Below are positions 1 to 11,872 of a DNA stretch of 64,000 nucleotides, in pieces; the first letter of the stretch is position 1; each line of letters starts with the position of its first letter. Made by a program: the position numbers and the translations under genes. Source of the stretch: Orientallactaga sibirica (taxonomy: Eukaryota > Chordata > Mammalia > Rodentia > Dipodidae); NCBI GenBank assembly GCA_036365145.1, contig JAEOAD010000240.1, positions 1,798,001 through 1,862,000 of the forward strand, in the 5' to 3' direction. The notes under the pieces were generated by a model. It was not told where the DNA came from, ran no database searches, and saw only the letters and a program-made list of their open reading frames with translations.

Positions 1-1105
1 TATATATATTAATGCAATACTAATAAAAATCCCAACATCTTTCACACAGAGATAGAAAAAAATTATCACAAAATTCATATGGAATGACAGAAGGCCTCAG
101 ATATCTAAGCATATCCTCAGTAAAAGAAACTCCTCTGGAGGCATCACCATACTTGATCTAAAGCTATAATACAAAGCCACGGTAATAAAAACAACATGGT
201 ACTGACATAAAAACAAGACTATAGACCAATGGCACAGAATTGAGGACCCAGACTTTGGGTCAAGTAACTACAGCTACTTGATATTTGACAAAGACCCAAA
301 CAATGTAAACTGGAAAAAAGACAGCATCTTCAACAAATGGTGCTGGACAAACTGGAAAACCATATGCAGGAAAATGAAAGTTGATCTACACATTTCACCA
401 TGCACAAAAATTAAGTCCAAATGGATCAAAGACCTCAGTATAAGACCAGATACTCTGCTACTACTGGAAGAAAATGTAGGTGGAACTTCCCATATAGGAG
501 TGGGAAAAGACTTCCTGAACAAAACCCCAGTAGCTCAGGAAATTAAACAATCACTCAACCATTGGGATCTCTTAAAGCTACATCCATTAAATTCTCTCTA
601 AAACAATATTGGGTGCCCATGGATCTTGCACTGACCTCACTCTCTGTTGGAGAATTTGCTTCTTTTACAGATGAATGTAGAACTTGAGGAGAGAATCAGC
701 CCATAGCACCTCACCAGAACACCAGCTGAAGCCATAGAATAATTGGCGAAATGAGCAAGAGTGCTGCTTTCTCAGGGAACCTGGTATCAGCACAGGGGTG
801 AAGGAGATAGACACAGAGAACACTCAACTCCTACCAAACCAGACATCCAGAGACACAGAGACTACCATGACCTCATCACTGAAATAGACCTAAAATGAAC
901 CCAACATGGCTTAGGGAAATTCTCAGAAGAGGGCATAGAAAGATTGTTAGAGCCATAAGTTGGGTCATTATGCACAGAGACATTGCCTCACCCCCATAAC
1001 TGATGGCTAAAGAGCCATAATCTCCAAGGGGGGAGGGCAGGGAGAAGGCTAATGATGGTATCATCATGGCTGTATACACATTATATAGATAACTAATAAA
1101 AAAAA
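1..1105 (+). mobile_element. L1 (LINE-1) 3' end, ORF2 C-terminal part plus 3'UTR
   Basis: The + strand reads as the C-terminal region of L1 ORF2: a frame at 278-601 includes FNKWCWTNWKTI and WIKDLSIRPDTLLLLEE, typical of the segment after the reverse transcriptase. Around position 600 the ORF2 similarity stops and the sequence passes directly into an L1 3'UTR, ending in an A-rich tail near 1090-1105. About 300 C-terminal residues of ORF2 are therefore missing, so the copy is dead. The element continues left of the window. Confidence 0.85.
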
Positions 1106-1299
1106 TTTACTGTGTCTGTCCATCTGGTGAAAAGTAAACTGACATGGAAACCACCCTTGATCTTCGCCAAAAGTTTTAAGGATAATTGTTATAAACAGTA
1201 GAGATAAAAGTGAACTTTAAAAAAAAGAAATTTGAAGCCTTCCAGTTAGGTACATTTTGAGTTCATGACAATTAAGGCATACTCAATGGCTAAAAGTAT

Positions 1300-3095
1300 T
1301 CATTTGTTCTTAAACTGATTTGTTTCCTTTTGTAAAATATTCTTATTGAGAATTTTAATACATGACTATACTGTAATTTGGATATATTCCCTTTGTAATA
1401 CACCTTTTGCCCCCCTTCCTCAGTCCTTGTTTTTCTCCACTCTATTTTTTTAAAGTAGAAACTGTGTATGGACACATCATATGTTGGTACCATTGTTTCC
1501 CTCCTCCAAGCCCACTGAAGGCCTTTCTTAGTGGCATTGCTGGTATTCACTTAGTGGAATTATTGGAGTTGTGGGTTATGAGTTGTGAGAGCAGCAATCA
1601 TTGTGGGGTGGGTGGGGTGGGTTGGAGGCAATGTCCCTAGATTTTCCTTCCTACCCTGAGCTAGTACAATCTTTCCAGTCCCTCTTCTGTAAAACTTCCG
1701 TAGCCCTGGTGGGTGTGCTTTGAGTCTCCTTTAGTGTTGGGTTCTCAGCAGCTTCTGGATTTCTGCTTTGGTGCATTTTGAGTATCCTCAATGTCTGTCT
1801 CCATCACTTTGGTGCAGGTTATCAGGTTCGCTGTGGAAGCAGCACTCTTGCTCAATTCACCAATGTCTCTGTGATTTCACCTGGGCCCTAGCTGCTGTGC
1901 GAGGGGGGGTTCAGCTCCTGCCAGGGAGTCAGATATTTATTCTTGTCTTGTTGATAGATTTTGGTTGTTCTTGGTTCTAACTGCTTTCTGAAAAAGAAAA
2001 ACAGATTCTCCAGTGGAAAGTGAGAGATGAGAATAGGTTAAAGGGGATAAGCATTGTTAAAAGTGATTTTCTCAGCCAGGCATGGTGGCCCATGCCTTTA
2101 ATCCCAGCATTTAGGAGGCAGAGGTAGAAGGATCACCATGCGTTTAAGGCCACCCTGAGACTACATAGTGAGTTCCAGGTCAGCCTGGGCTAGAGTGAGA
2201 CCCTACCTCAAAATATCAAGGAAAAAAAAAAAAAGAGCGGGACTAAAGTGATTTTCTCACTTTTGCCCAAAGACTAGTGTGCGTGGGAGTTTCTCATTGG
2301 AGTCCATAATCTTGGCCTCCATAGGATTCTGACTTGGTTCTCAGTTCCAGCTATGGGTTCTTTTCCAATGAGTGGATCTCATAGCCTATTAGAGAGCCAT
2401 TGGTTACCCACCTAGGTTGTGTGTCACACAGGTCTGTCTATCTTGTCAGGCTGGTTGTTTTCATATAGCAATGTTCCCTGCTTGCTCACAACATTGCTGG
2501 CCATTCCCCCCCCCCCCCAGTAGCTCATATAGTGCTTTTCAGCACTATCCAGGCTAACCATCTAGGAATAGGCTTCCTTCCAGATTCAGCCAGATCTCTT
2601 CATGTTCTGCATCAGTAGCATATGGTGTCTTCAGCAATAGGGTCTTACCTTTTACCTCAGGTGGATAATCAAGTGCTTTGACAGAAACCTGTCTTGTTTT
2701 GGGGTTTGTAGGTCTGTCCAATCAACAGCTCAATGTGGGTAGCACAACTTTCTGGTACTGGGAGTTACAAAGCAAAGCCAAACATTTTAAGTTTAGGCTT
2801 CATCCCATTCTCTCCAGAGTCCTTCTTACCAGATGATCCTTCTATGCTTGTATTGAAGGTTATATCTTTTGTTATGTTATCAAGGAGGAAGGTTTCTATT
2901 GAACCAATTCATTTTGGATTTGGTTCTGTGTATATCTGTCCCTCCTTCTTGTTCCCCTCCCTCCAAACCCCTCCGTCTCTTTTATCTGTCCCTCAAGTTA
3001 TCTGTCAGGTATGCCTGCAACTCTAGCTGTTCCAGTTTAGGAACTATAGATGAGGAAGAACATGTGGCACTTTTAACTGATCTTTATAACTGAGA
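1300..3095 (-). mobile_element. L1 3'UTR-only fragment, antisense to Slc35f1
   Basis: Sequence matches, read on the - strand, the long L1 3'UTR also seen at 22.9-24.0 kb and 46.8-47.6 kb (shared blocks such as GCAGCACTCTTGCTCA and CAAGTGCTTTGACAGAA). No ORF2 remains that I can see. A B1 interrupts it at 2075-2244, and a 13-C run sits at 2506-2518. The frames on either strand here are chance openings. Confidence 0.75.
2075..2244 (+). mobile_element. B1 SINE (7SL-derived)
   Basis: Starts GCCAGGCATGGTGGCC, has AATCCCAGCATTTAGG and AGTGAGACCCTACCTC, and ends in an A-rich tail. It is flanked by a perfect 15-bp target-site duplication AAAGTGATTTTCTCA at 2060-2074 and 2245-2259, which proves insertion into the surrounding L1 3'UTR. 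Confidence 0.95.
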
Positions 3096-3104
3096 AAACT
3101 TGAG

Positions 3105-3377
3105 GGTCTCAGGAATTGGCTCAGCAGATAAAGTGCTTTCCACACAAACATGAGGACCTGGATTTGGATCCCCAGAGTCTATATAAAAGCCCTGGTGTGT
3201 TACATTTTCCTATAAAACTAGCATTCTGGAGAAGGAGATGTGGGATATCTGAGGTTTGCTGGCTAGCTTATCTAGCACAACTGGTGCTCAGCTCTGGAAA
3301 CAGTGAGAGTCTTTCTCAAAAAGTAAGGTGGAGTATGATGGAATAAGACACCTAGCATCATCCTCTGGCTTCCACAT

Positions 3378-3410
<33 letters not shown>
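3105..3410 (+). mobile_element. B3 SINE with (CA)n tail
   Basis: Reads like a rodent B3: a tRNA-like head (CAGATAAAGTGCTTTCC, CATGAGGACCTGGATT), a B1-like body, then AAGGTGGAGTATGATGG and CTCTGGCTTCCACATG before a (CA)n tract at 3379-3409. Diverged. The two small frames here are not genes. Confidence 0.75.
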
Positions 3411-3411
<1 letters not shown>

Positions 3412-3736
3412 ACATGTGTTTCCATACATATTTGGACATACATATACATACACTGCAGATATATGAATGATTTAATTAGGAATATATTCCCATATAAAAA
3501 TTTTATTCACTTTTTATCAAAAATCCTCTAAATAATAACAATATTTTATCATGTAAGACAAAAACAAAGTGGTTTAACAGTAAAATTTATACATCTGTAT
3601 CCATGTATTCATTCAGAACTTATCTTTAAACATTATAATCTTATTCTAAATATGCTTCTCATTGTTCAAAATATTTTAGAATTACTCTTTTGACATCTCC
3701 TTTAGAGCCAATTTTTTTGAAATTTTTAAATTTTTG
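3411..3736. other. AT-rich intronic sequence, nothing recognised
   Basis: About 330 bp of AT-rich sequence between the B3 tail and the next B2. I see no repeat family or coding signal in it. Confidence 0.5.
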
Positions 3737-3961
3737 TACTTTTATTTATTTATTTGTCTGTTTGTTTGTTTGACAGAGAAAGAGGAGAGAGAGAGAGTGG
3801 GAGGGAGAGAATGGGTTCACCAGGGCCTCCAGCCACTGCAAACGAACTCCAGACACGTTTGCCCCCTTGTGCACCTGGCTAACATAGGTCCTGAGGAATC
3901 GAACCTGTGTCCTTTGGATTTGCAGGCAAATGCCTTAACTGCTAAGCCATTCTTCCAGCCC
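3737..3961 (-). mobile_element. B2 SINE, short form
   Basis: Antisense copy: (TTTA)n-rich tail at left, GA-rich tract, GGGCCTCCAGCCACTGCAAA, and the tRNA-like head read backwards (CTTAACTGCTAAGCCATTCT) at right. This is the standard dipodid-like B2 layout. Confidence 0.9.
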
Positions 3962-4210
3962 CAAGAGACAATTTTAAGTTATATAAATTTCTTCATGCTC
4001 TTCTCCTCTCTCTGTCTCTCGCCACCCCTCAGGAAGTATTATCTAGCTTAATCCAGCAATTGTTTCCATTGCAGAGTACTCAGGAAGCAATTTTAAAGAG
4101 TTAAGAAAAACTTTTTGCTTCCATATGTGTGATCAGGGGTGTTTTATGTGTGGTGTATGCACTTGTGTATGCCCATGCAGTGCCCTACACTGAGGCAGCT
4201 GTGTTTGTTC

Positions 4211-4640
4211 ATCTGCATTGGCTGCAGCAGAATGCTTGATGTCCTGCTCCATTGTCTGGGTTGGCTGCAGAGGAATGCTGGGTGTCCTGCTCCATTGCCT
4301 GCATTAGCTGCAGAGGAATGCTTGGTGTCCTGCTCCATTGCCTGCATTGGCTGCAGAGGAATGCGTGGTGTCCTGCTCCATTGCCTGTGTTGGCTGCAGA
4401 GGAATGCTTGGTGTCCTACTCTATTGCCTCTGGTGGCTGCAGGGGAATTCTTGGTGTCCTGCTCCATTGCCTGTGGTGGCCACAGAGGAATGCTACATGT
4501 TGCTTCATAGCCTGCATTGGCTGAAGAGGAACGCTTGGTGTCCTATTCCATTTCCTGTGTTGGCTGCAGAGGAATGCTGGGTGTCCTGCTCCATTGCCTG
4601 CATTGGCTGCAGCAGAATGCTGGGTTTCCTGCTCCTTTGC
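4211..4640 (+). repeat. 43-bp minisatellite, about 10 units
   Basis: The landmark GGCTGCAG recurs with its GCTGCAG at 4221, 4264, 4307, 4350, 4393, 4436, 4563 and 4606. Variant copies sit at 4479 and 4520, one unit being 41 bp. The unit runs GGCTGCAGAGGAATGC, then TGGTGTCCTGCTCCATTGCC. Because 43 is not a multiple of 3 and the unit lacks stops in several frames, overlapping open frames of 82-144 codons arise; I do not regard them as genes. Confidence 0.95.
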
Positions 4641-4869
4641 TCTTCTGCTCCTTCTTACTTGATCCAGAGTCTCTTGTTGACATCAGAGCTCAAGGTCTCT
4701 GCTCCATACAGGACTGGGGTGACAGATATGTGTGGCCAAACCCAGCTATTTTATGTGAGTCCTAGAAATTGAACTCAAATGCTCTTTCAGGCCTTCTCAG
4801 TCCCTCGTGCTTGCACAGGAAGGGCTCTTAACTGTTGATACATCTGAAAATGGTTTGTTTGGGGGTTTT

Positions 4870-5265
4870 TGCGGATTTTATTTAATTTTATTTAAAAAAT
4901 GTTTAATTGACAACTTCCTTAATTGTAGACAATATCCCATGGTACTTCCCTCTCTCCCCCCACTTTCCCTTTTGAAACTCCACTCTTCATCATATCCCTT
5001 TCCCATCTCAATCAATCTCTTTTAATTTTGATGTCATCATCTTTTCCTCCTGTTATGATGGTCTTGTGTAGGTAGTTTCAGGCACTGTGAGGTCATGGAT
5101 ATCCAGGCCATTTTGCGTCTGGAGGAATCAAAATGGTTTTGAGTAATGAGAACTGCATTAAAATAAAACCATGAACTTCCAGAGTAATTTTTTTGAATGA
5201 TAGCCATGTTCAGATGAGTGAATTCCAGTGCATAACAGGAGATTAGATATTTAAACACCTATATA
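4870..5265 (-). mobile_element. L1 3'UTR fragment, older subfamily
   Basis: Read in reverse this matches the 3' end also seen at 8930-9100: shared ATTGACAACTTC, TTGATGTCATCATCTTTT and GGTCATGGATATC with similar spacing. It is short and carries no ORF2. Confidence 0.6.
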
Positions 5266-5958
5266 CCCTTCTCAATAAGTGGAAATTTTCTTTTTGCCTT
5301 AAAAATGTCTCTCATTATTTCAAAGCACACCTTTCATTATGCATGAACATGGCTGGAGTAATAGGCATAAGAATGGTTCCCAAAGATGATGATGTTCTAA
5401 TCCCTGAAATATGCAAATGTGTTACTTTAAATTTCAAAAGAGACTAAAGATGTGATCAAATTAATGATGTTGAGATGGTGAGATTATCCTGAATTATCTG
5501 GGTGACCTCAGTGTAATCACAATGGTTCTTTGAAGAGGAGACAGAGTTGGAGTAGGAAATGTGACAGTGAAATCTGCTGAGATGTTTTAATGAGACAATG
5601 AGAGTTCACAAAGTCTCCAACATCTGAAAATATAGCAGAAGTTGTTTTTGTCTCTTTTTCCTTTCTGCCCTCTTCTTTATGCATTTCTAACCTCAGAGCT
5701 GTCGAATAGAAAGAGAAACATGGGCAGGCATCTTCCGAGGCCAACTGGTAGAAGCTCTGTGAGAAATTTAGGCACTGTGATATGATCTGGGCCAGAGAAT
5801 GACCGTGGAAACTAGGAATTACACAGGAAGCTCACCTGCAGTTCCTCATGCCATATACCATCACAACAAGCAACTTCTTACCTTTTTGGTTTTCTCCAAG
5901 GCAGCAAATCTCTCCAGGTGACTCAGGAAAATAGAAATTAGTAATTGCTTCCTGTGTT
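5266..5958. other. Unique intronic sequence
   Basis: I recognise no repeat or gene in this stretch. A 75-codon frame on the - strand shows no family features. Confidence 0.5.
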
Positions 5959-5994
5959 ATTCATTCATTCATTCATTCATTCATTCATTCATTC
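5959..5994 (+). repeat. (ATTC)n microsatellite
   Basis: Nine uninterrupted ATTC units followed by AAAAGCC. Confidence 0.95.
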
Positions 5995-6356
5995 AAAAGC
6001 CACCATCTTCCAGGCAGTTCACTAAGCTGCTCAGGACTTAGCTGTTACTGCTCATGTGAGCTCTTCTTGACTTTCCCCATGTGGAATTGCAATCTGCTGC
6101 CCCACTCTTCCTACCCCTCCTATTTTCTTTTTCTCCATAATCCTTATCATCACCAGCCTCCTATGTATTTTACTTGTCTGTCTTTTCCTGCATATAGGAA
6201 AGCACATAAGGTCAGGGAGTGTGTTTGCCACTGCAGGGCCTAGCACGTGAAAGGTGCTCCGTAAATCTGTCTAGATGAGTTAACAAAGTACTTGCAGGAA
6301 GCCTACTGCATGCTACCCACTGATCATGCTGCAGGAGATAACACTGAGTATGAGGG

Positions 6357-6699
6357 TGATGTTTGAATTGGGTGTCCCCCATAAACTCATGTATTTTGAA
6401 TGTTTGGTCACAATTTGGGAGGCGGAACCATGCTGGAAGAGATGTGTTCCATTCCTAGGGGTAGACCTTGAGGCTTCTTAGCTCCTAGCTTGCCAGTGTT
6501 AGTGGGCTCACTCTCCTGCTGCTGTTGTCCACCTGCTTTTGGCAAGGAGGTGATGTCCAGCTTCTTTTCTACCCATCTTTCCTCTGCCATCATGAAGCTC
6601 CCACTAGAGACTATAAACCAAAATTAAAAAAAAAAAAAGCTTTCCTCCTATCAGCTGCTTTTGTTTGAGTACCCAAGCAAGGAGAAGATAACTACAACA
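6357..6699 (+). mobile_element. Solo LTR, MaLR (ERVL-MaLR) type
   Basis: Begins TGTTTGAATTGGGTGTCCCC, followed by ATAAACTCATG; it contains a GGCGGAACC / GATGTCCAGC body and ends CTACAACA. This is the layout of rodent MaLR LTRs, and is related to the LTRs at 38162-38512 and of the 39829-41675 element. No internal region is attached. The exact left border is uncertain by a few bases. Confidence 0.8.
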
Positions 6700-7046
6700 A
6701 AAGAAAAATTCCTGATATTTTAGAAGGCAATTGTGTTTTAGCCTAAGTACAAATCCCAAAGATCTATGAGAGACCCCCTGGGTTCACTTATTCTAGAGTT
6801 AGGAAGCAAAGGAGGGCTATCTGGAGGACTTAAGGGCTAAACTGAATTTGAAAGACTAAGTCTAAGTGGGTTATGTAATGGAAAGGAACATGAGGACTCC
6901 AAGTAGGGGAAGAGCATGTGCCATGAGACAAAAGAGACCATAGCACATTTAAAAGCTGTAAGTCCTTTAGCATGAGTTGTTGTATAGTTTTATTATTAAT
7001 TATTATTAAATTTTAATTGTGGTAAGAATAACATAATGTCTATCCT
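6700..7046. other. Unique intronic sequence
   Basis: No repeat or coding signal recognised. Confidence 0.45.
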
Positions 7047-7060
7047 TTTGACAAGTTTTT

Positions 7061-7369
7061 TTGTTTGTTTGTTTTTGTTTTTTGAGGTAGGATCTCTATC
7101 TAGCCCAGGCTGACATGGAATTCACTATGTAGTCTCAGGATGGCCTCAAACTCACTCCTACCTTGGCCTCCCAATTTCCAGGATTAAAGGTGTATCCACT
7201 ATGCCCAGCACGGAGAAAGAATGGGCACATCAGGGCCTCTGACTGCTGCAAACTCCACATACATGTGCCACTTTGTGCATCTAGCTTTATGTGGGAACTG
7301 GGGAATCAAACTCAGGTTGTTAGGCTTTATGGCAAGCACCTTAACTGCTAAGCCATCTCTTCAACCCCT
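7061..7369 (-). mobile_element. Chimeric SINE: B2 head joined to a B1
   Basis: Read on the - strand: a B2 head from 7369 down to about 7211 (AGCTAAGCCATCTC complement, then ATGTGCCCATTC complement), followed directly by a B1 from 7210 to about 7083, then one oligo-A-rich tail. A single target-site duplication, TTGACAAGTTTTT, flanks the whole block (ending at 7060 on the left, starting near 7372 on the right). No duplication separates the B2 part from the B1 part. Confidence 0.8.
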
Positions 7370-7385
7370 CTTGACAAGTTTTTAA

Positions 7386-8150
7386 GCATGCAATACAGTA
7401 TTGTCAACTATAGTTCAATGGATCGCTAGAACTTACTGTCATGTAAACCTGAAATCATAGAGTCTGAAGGAGGAAACAAGGAAGAGGTTGAAGCTGACCA
7501 GAGAAAGATCACAAAGGGATTAATAAGCCATACAAGGGAGATTGGACTTAATTCTAAGGGATTCTAATGTTGGTATAACATTATGAGATTTGTACTTTAG
7601 AAGCAGTTTCATGATCTTATCAAAGGAACAACAGAACAGGGCAGGAGAAGATATTCAAAGATGCTTAAGTTGTTGAAAAGGCCAGACATGACCTATGTGT
7701 GAGTGAGGAAGAAGGATCGAGTCATGCCTTATTCATTCATGTGCTCAAAAAATATTTTCAAATGTATTCCATGGGCCCTAGACACAGAACATGGATAAGA
7801 TAATCTTTACCCTGATGAAGCTTCCTTTCTAAGGATCACTTGATTGTCTATTTTCTGTCTCTCCTATTAGAATGTGAGGGAGTAAAATATGCAAAAACAT
7901 GGTGAAGAATTCTAAGCAGAGAACAATTGCAGAGAAGAGCCCTTGTAGCATAGCATATGCGAAACATGGAAGGAGTGATGAAGTTCCTGGTGGTGAGAAA
8001 ATAAACTGAATGTGATATGAAAGTGGAAGGGAGAATACTGGGGGTGATGTGGTACAATAGGGATGGGGGAGGGGGCATGAAGATGGGAGAGAGGAGCAAG
8101 GGTGAGGAAGAACCAATCAAAAATATGTATGAAAATGGCATGAGGAGACC
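7386..8150. other. Unique intronic sequence
   Basis: I see no repeat family here. Three overlapping - strand frames of 95-142 codons between 7829 and 8340 are rich in Ser, Pro, Phe and Leu because they read through a purine-rich strand. They have no domain. Confidence 0.5.
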
Positions 8151-8155
8151 TGTAT

Positions 8156-8256
8156 GCTAATTTGAAAAGGAAGGAAGGGAGAGAGGGAGGGAGGGAGGAG
8201 GGAAGGAAGGGAAGAAGGAGGGAAGGAAGCAAAAGAAAGAAAAAAGCAGAATAGAA
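8156..8256 (+). repeat. GA-rich (GGAA)n low-complexity tract
   Basis: Imperfect GGAAGGAAGGGAGAGAGGG repeats; essentially all purine for about 90 bp. Confidence 0.9.
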
Positions 8257-8378
8257 GTATTTCTCACAATATCCAAAAAGTAGAAATGACTCAATCATCC
8301 ATTGGTAGATGAATGAATAAACAAAATGTGGCATGCACATTCATAGAAATGATCTGATATTTAAAAAGAAGTAATTTC

Positions 8379-8567
8379 TGGGGCTGGAGAGATGGCTTAG
8401 CTGTTAAGGCGTTTTCCTGCAAAGCCAAATGATCCCAGTTCGATTCTCCAGGACCCAAGTAAGCCAGATGCAAAAGGAGGCACATACATCTAGAGTTCAT
8501 TTGCACTGAGTGGAGGCCCTGGTACGCCCATTCTCTCTCTTTTTCTCTCTGTCAAATAAATAAAAGG
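8379..8567 (+). mobile_element. B2 SINE, short form
   Basis: GGGGCTGGAGAGATGGCTTA head with A box, B box CAGTTCGATTCTCC, AGCCAGATGCAAAAGG, and a CT-rich tail ending CAAATAAATAAAA. Confidence 0.95.
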
Positions 8568-8573
8568 GACAAA

Positions 8574-8652
8574 AGGACTGGGAATATAGCTCAACAAAAG
8601 AACTTGTGCTTAGCCTGTGCAGGCCTTGTGATCAATACATAGCACACAAGTC
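8574..8652 (+). mobile_element. ID-like SINE (tRNA-Ala-like / BC1-related)
   Basis: Short unit GGACTGGGAATATAGCTCAA, then CTTGTGCTTAGCCTGTGCAG and GATCAATACATAGCAC, the plan of rodent ID elements. It directly follows the B2 and is quite diverged. Confidence 0.65.
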
Positions 8653-8919
8653 CAAGTAAACACATTTTATTTATGTGCTTATAGGGCACACTTAGAATAG
8701 TGAAATTTGTTAAGATGGAGAGTAGAATAGTTACTGCCAGGGGCTTAGGTGGGTATAATGAGAAACTACTGTTTAGTCAGAAAGAACTGAGTTTCAGTTT
8801 GAGACAGTGAAGATATTCTGGATATGAATGGTAGTAACAATGTGAACAGGCTGAATGCCACTGAATTGTACATTTAACAATAGTTGAAATGGTAGTCTTA
8901 TGGTATGGATTTTTTTTTC

Positions 8920-9960
8920 TTTTTTCCCTTTTTCCCTTTTTTTATTGACAACTTCTATACTTACAAACAATAAACCATGATATTTCCTCCTTCTCTCCAT
9001 CAGTCTCTCTTCAATTTGATGTCATCATCTTTTTCTCCTATATGAGGGCCTTGTGAAGGTATTGCTAGGCACAGCAAGGTCATGGATATCGAGGCCAACT
9101 TCTCTGTGGACAGTTGCTTTGTAAGGACTCATACCCTTCCTTTGGCTCTTACATTCTTTCCGCCACCTCTTCCGCAATGGACCTTGAGCCTTGGAGGGTG
9201 TGATAGAGATATTTCAGTGCTGGACACTCCTCTGTCCCTTCTTCTCAGCACTATGTTGCCTTTTGGGTCATCCCTGTGGTCCTCATCACCTGAAAAGAGA
9301 AGTTTCTCTAACCAGAAGTGAGAGTAGAATTAATATATGAATATGAACATTAAGTGTAGTGCTTTCAGGGAAGTTTGGTGGGAATAATATATACATTTAG
9401 CCAGACAAGAGCAGAATTTTTACCCCTAAGGCTCATGATCTCCCCTGCCATAGTCTTTTGATTACATTTTTTTCAGTACCAGGCATGTATTCCTGCCCAT
9501 AGAGCAGGCCTTCAGACCAATTAGAGAGCAGTTGGTTTCCTCCAGAACAGACATGCCACTATTGCACCCGTTTTGGTCATTTGGCCTGTCTGGCCAAACT
9601 TGAGGTTTCCAGTGTCCACTGTTTTCACCACTGATGATCTCTGTCTCCCATATGGCTTCATGCAATGCAGCTTTTTCCAGTTTTCAGTTGGCTGATCTAC
9701 AGGGAGAAGGTTTTCTGCTCCGCACCAGCTTGCTTTCTCAGTGGCTTTGCTGCTCAGGCAAGTGAAGTCTTCAGCAATAGGATCTTACCATCTATTTCTC
9801 AAGGGAAACCAAGGGCATTGGCAATAGCCTGTAATGTTTTGGAGGCAACAGGGACCTCCCTGGCCAACAATTCACTGGAAGGTATCCCATCCCTGGCACT
9901 GAAAATTTTCTAGTAATAATCTATAGCTTCTGGATGTGCCATTATTCAAAAAAGTAGTTT
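8920..9960 (-). mobile_element. L1 3'UTR fragment, older subfamily
   Basis: Antisense L1 3' end starting with a T-rich block (complement of the poly-A tail) then ATTGACAACTTCTATAC and TTGATGTCATCATC, as at 4.9 kb. Farther right, GTCTTCAGCAATAGGATCTT matches the 3'UTR at 2.6 kb. No reading frame is left. Confidence 0.65.
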
Positions 9961-11026
9961 TACATATATCTTATTCAGAATATCTTGAATTCTGATTGAC
10001 CTCCCTACCCCCCACCCTTCTTTTATACATTCTCTTCCTCTGGCCTCACTTAGGCCTTTCAATAAACATGTTATATTTTAAAAACTTTAAAACAAGAGAT
10101 TTAATTGAATAGGAAGTTAGGGGACAGGTTATAAGGCTCTGGATATCAAGTTAGAGAGATTAGATATGTTTTTACAACAGTCATGAGACTGTGTACAGAG
10201 CAAAGCATCAGAGTGACATAACCTGCACTGTTAGAATACTGTGGCTGCTTTGGGAACTGACTGTGAGGGGTTAAGCATGGAAAGAGTCCACCACTGAAGG
10301 ATGATGGTAACTCTAGGCTAGGTGTGGACTGGAGATTTAGTGTGTGTATGGAGTTCAGCAGAGAGATGGGAACTAGAAATACGATCATGGATGTCATTCT
10401 CAAATAGACAGTGATGAAGGTCATGGTCTGATAAGAGCACAGTGAAATATGACTAGAAAAGAGAACTAAGTTGATAGGCATAACAATATTAAAGAGTAAG
10501 GGAAATAGGTCAAGAAAGAAGAAGCCAGTATTGTGAGAAAACTAGAAGAACCTGGGAGCTTCAAGAGGGCCTGAATGCCACTCACTGAGGTCACACCTGA
10601 GTGACTGAGCAACTTGGGGTCCCATTTGTCAAGGAGGAGGAACAATGTGGGGACAAAGATATTGGGTTCTGTTTGATCTAGCTGCCCTGTAGGCACATCA
10701 GGTCACCAGGTGGTTCTGTGGCTCTGAAGTTCAGGAGCAGGGTCTAGAATGGAGAAGCAAGTAAGTTCACATACCATTAAAATAGAAGATGTCCAAAGCC
10801 AGCACAGTGCATGGGAGGATTGAGGACAAATAGAGAGAAATGAGAAGTGACACTAGGAGCTAAGGCTGAATTCAAAAGCCCATAGGGCAAGAAACCCAGA
10901 GGACTGTGAGAGGTGTCATGAGGGATGAATGAAAGACATGGAGTGGAGACACTATGGGTAAGACCACCCATAGAAGGAAGGAATATCAGAATCTGCACTA
11001 AGATAAATATTGGTAGAAACATTTTA
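9961..11026. other. Unique intronic sequence
   Basis: No repeat recognised. Several 75-111 codon - strand frames have no family features and no splice or start context that I trust. Confidence 0.5.
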
Positions 11027-11104
11027 CATGAGCACTAGGATCTCAAACCTGGGTTGTAAGGCTTTGCAAGAAGCACCTTAACCACTGAACAATCTCTCCA
11101 GCCT
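11027..11104 (-). mobile_element. B2 SINE fragment (head only)
   Basis: Only the tRNA-like head remains, antisense: GCACCTTAACCACTGAACAA then TCTCTCCAGCC. Confidence 0.75.
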
Positions 11105-11795
11105 GAACACATCAGTTTTGAGGAACCAAAAGAATAAGATGAGTCAAAAAAAAAAAAAAAAAAAAAGACAGAAGGAAGGGCCAGATATACTGATGGAGAA
11201 AAAGATAAGTCAAAGTCAAAGGAGGATAAAATTCAAGGAGAGATGGGTTAGTAAAGCCAAATGCTGCAGGGGATTCTTAAAGTAAAAAGTCCAAGGCAGT
11301 TCTGAAATTTAGCTTTGCTGATGTTGGTAAAATGAGCTATCCCTGAAGGACATCTAGTGGAACTGATGAGACCAGAAGGTCAGAGATGATGACTGTAGGA
11401 AGATCTTCACAATATCATATAAAGAGCTAAACAGAGCAGTCTGACTTCAAAAGCAGAGTCAGGATGAACCAATATTGTAAAGGAAAATCTCCCATAGAAA
11501 GGGATGAAGGCCAGGGGCATGTGGAAAGCAGCTGGAATGAGGTCCAAGAAGCAGAAGGCATGGATCCTAGGTTTTAAGAAAACAGGACTGAATGACCTTC
11601 AGCATCAGGTAAATCTTTAGGGGAAGAAACTGAGTGAACTATAGGAAAGAAATGTGTATCTAATGGCAACTGTCCCCTTGGTCCTAGGTACAGACACTTT
11701 TGTTCTGTTTGATATTCCTCTACCTTTATTGGGATGCTGAGCACATAGTAGGCACACAGTAATTATCTGCTGAATGAACAAGGACATGACTAGAA
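11105..11795. other. Unique intronic sequence with a poly-A run
   Basis: A run of about 20 A lies near 11146-11167; otherwise no repeat family recognised. Confidence 0.45.
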
Positions 11796-11817
11796 TGAGA
11801 TGATGGCAACCTTATTT

Positions 11818-11838
11818 TGTCTTTTTTTTTTAATTTTG

Positions 11839-11872
<34 letters not shown>

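Noticed and set aside
4139..4772. Overlapping Cys-rich frames of 82-144 codons
   Set aside because: Produced by the 43-bp minisatellite; the same unit is read in each frame in turn.
7829..8340. Three overlapping Ser/Pro/Leu-rich - strand frames
   Set aside because: Frames through a purine-rich, stop-poor strand; no domain and no conservation signal that I can see.
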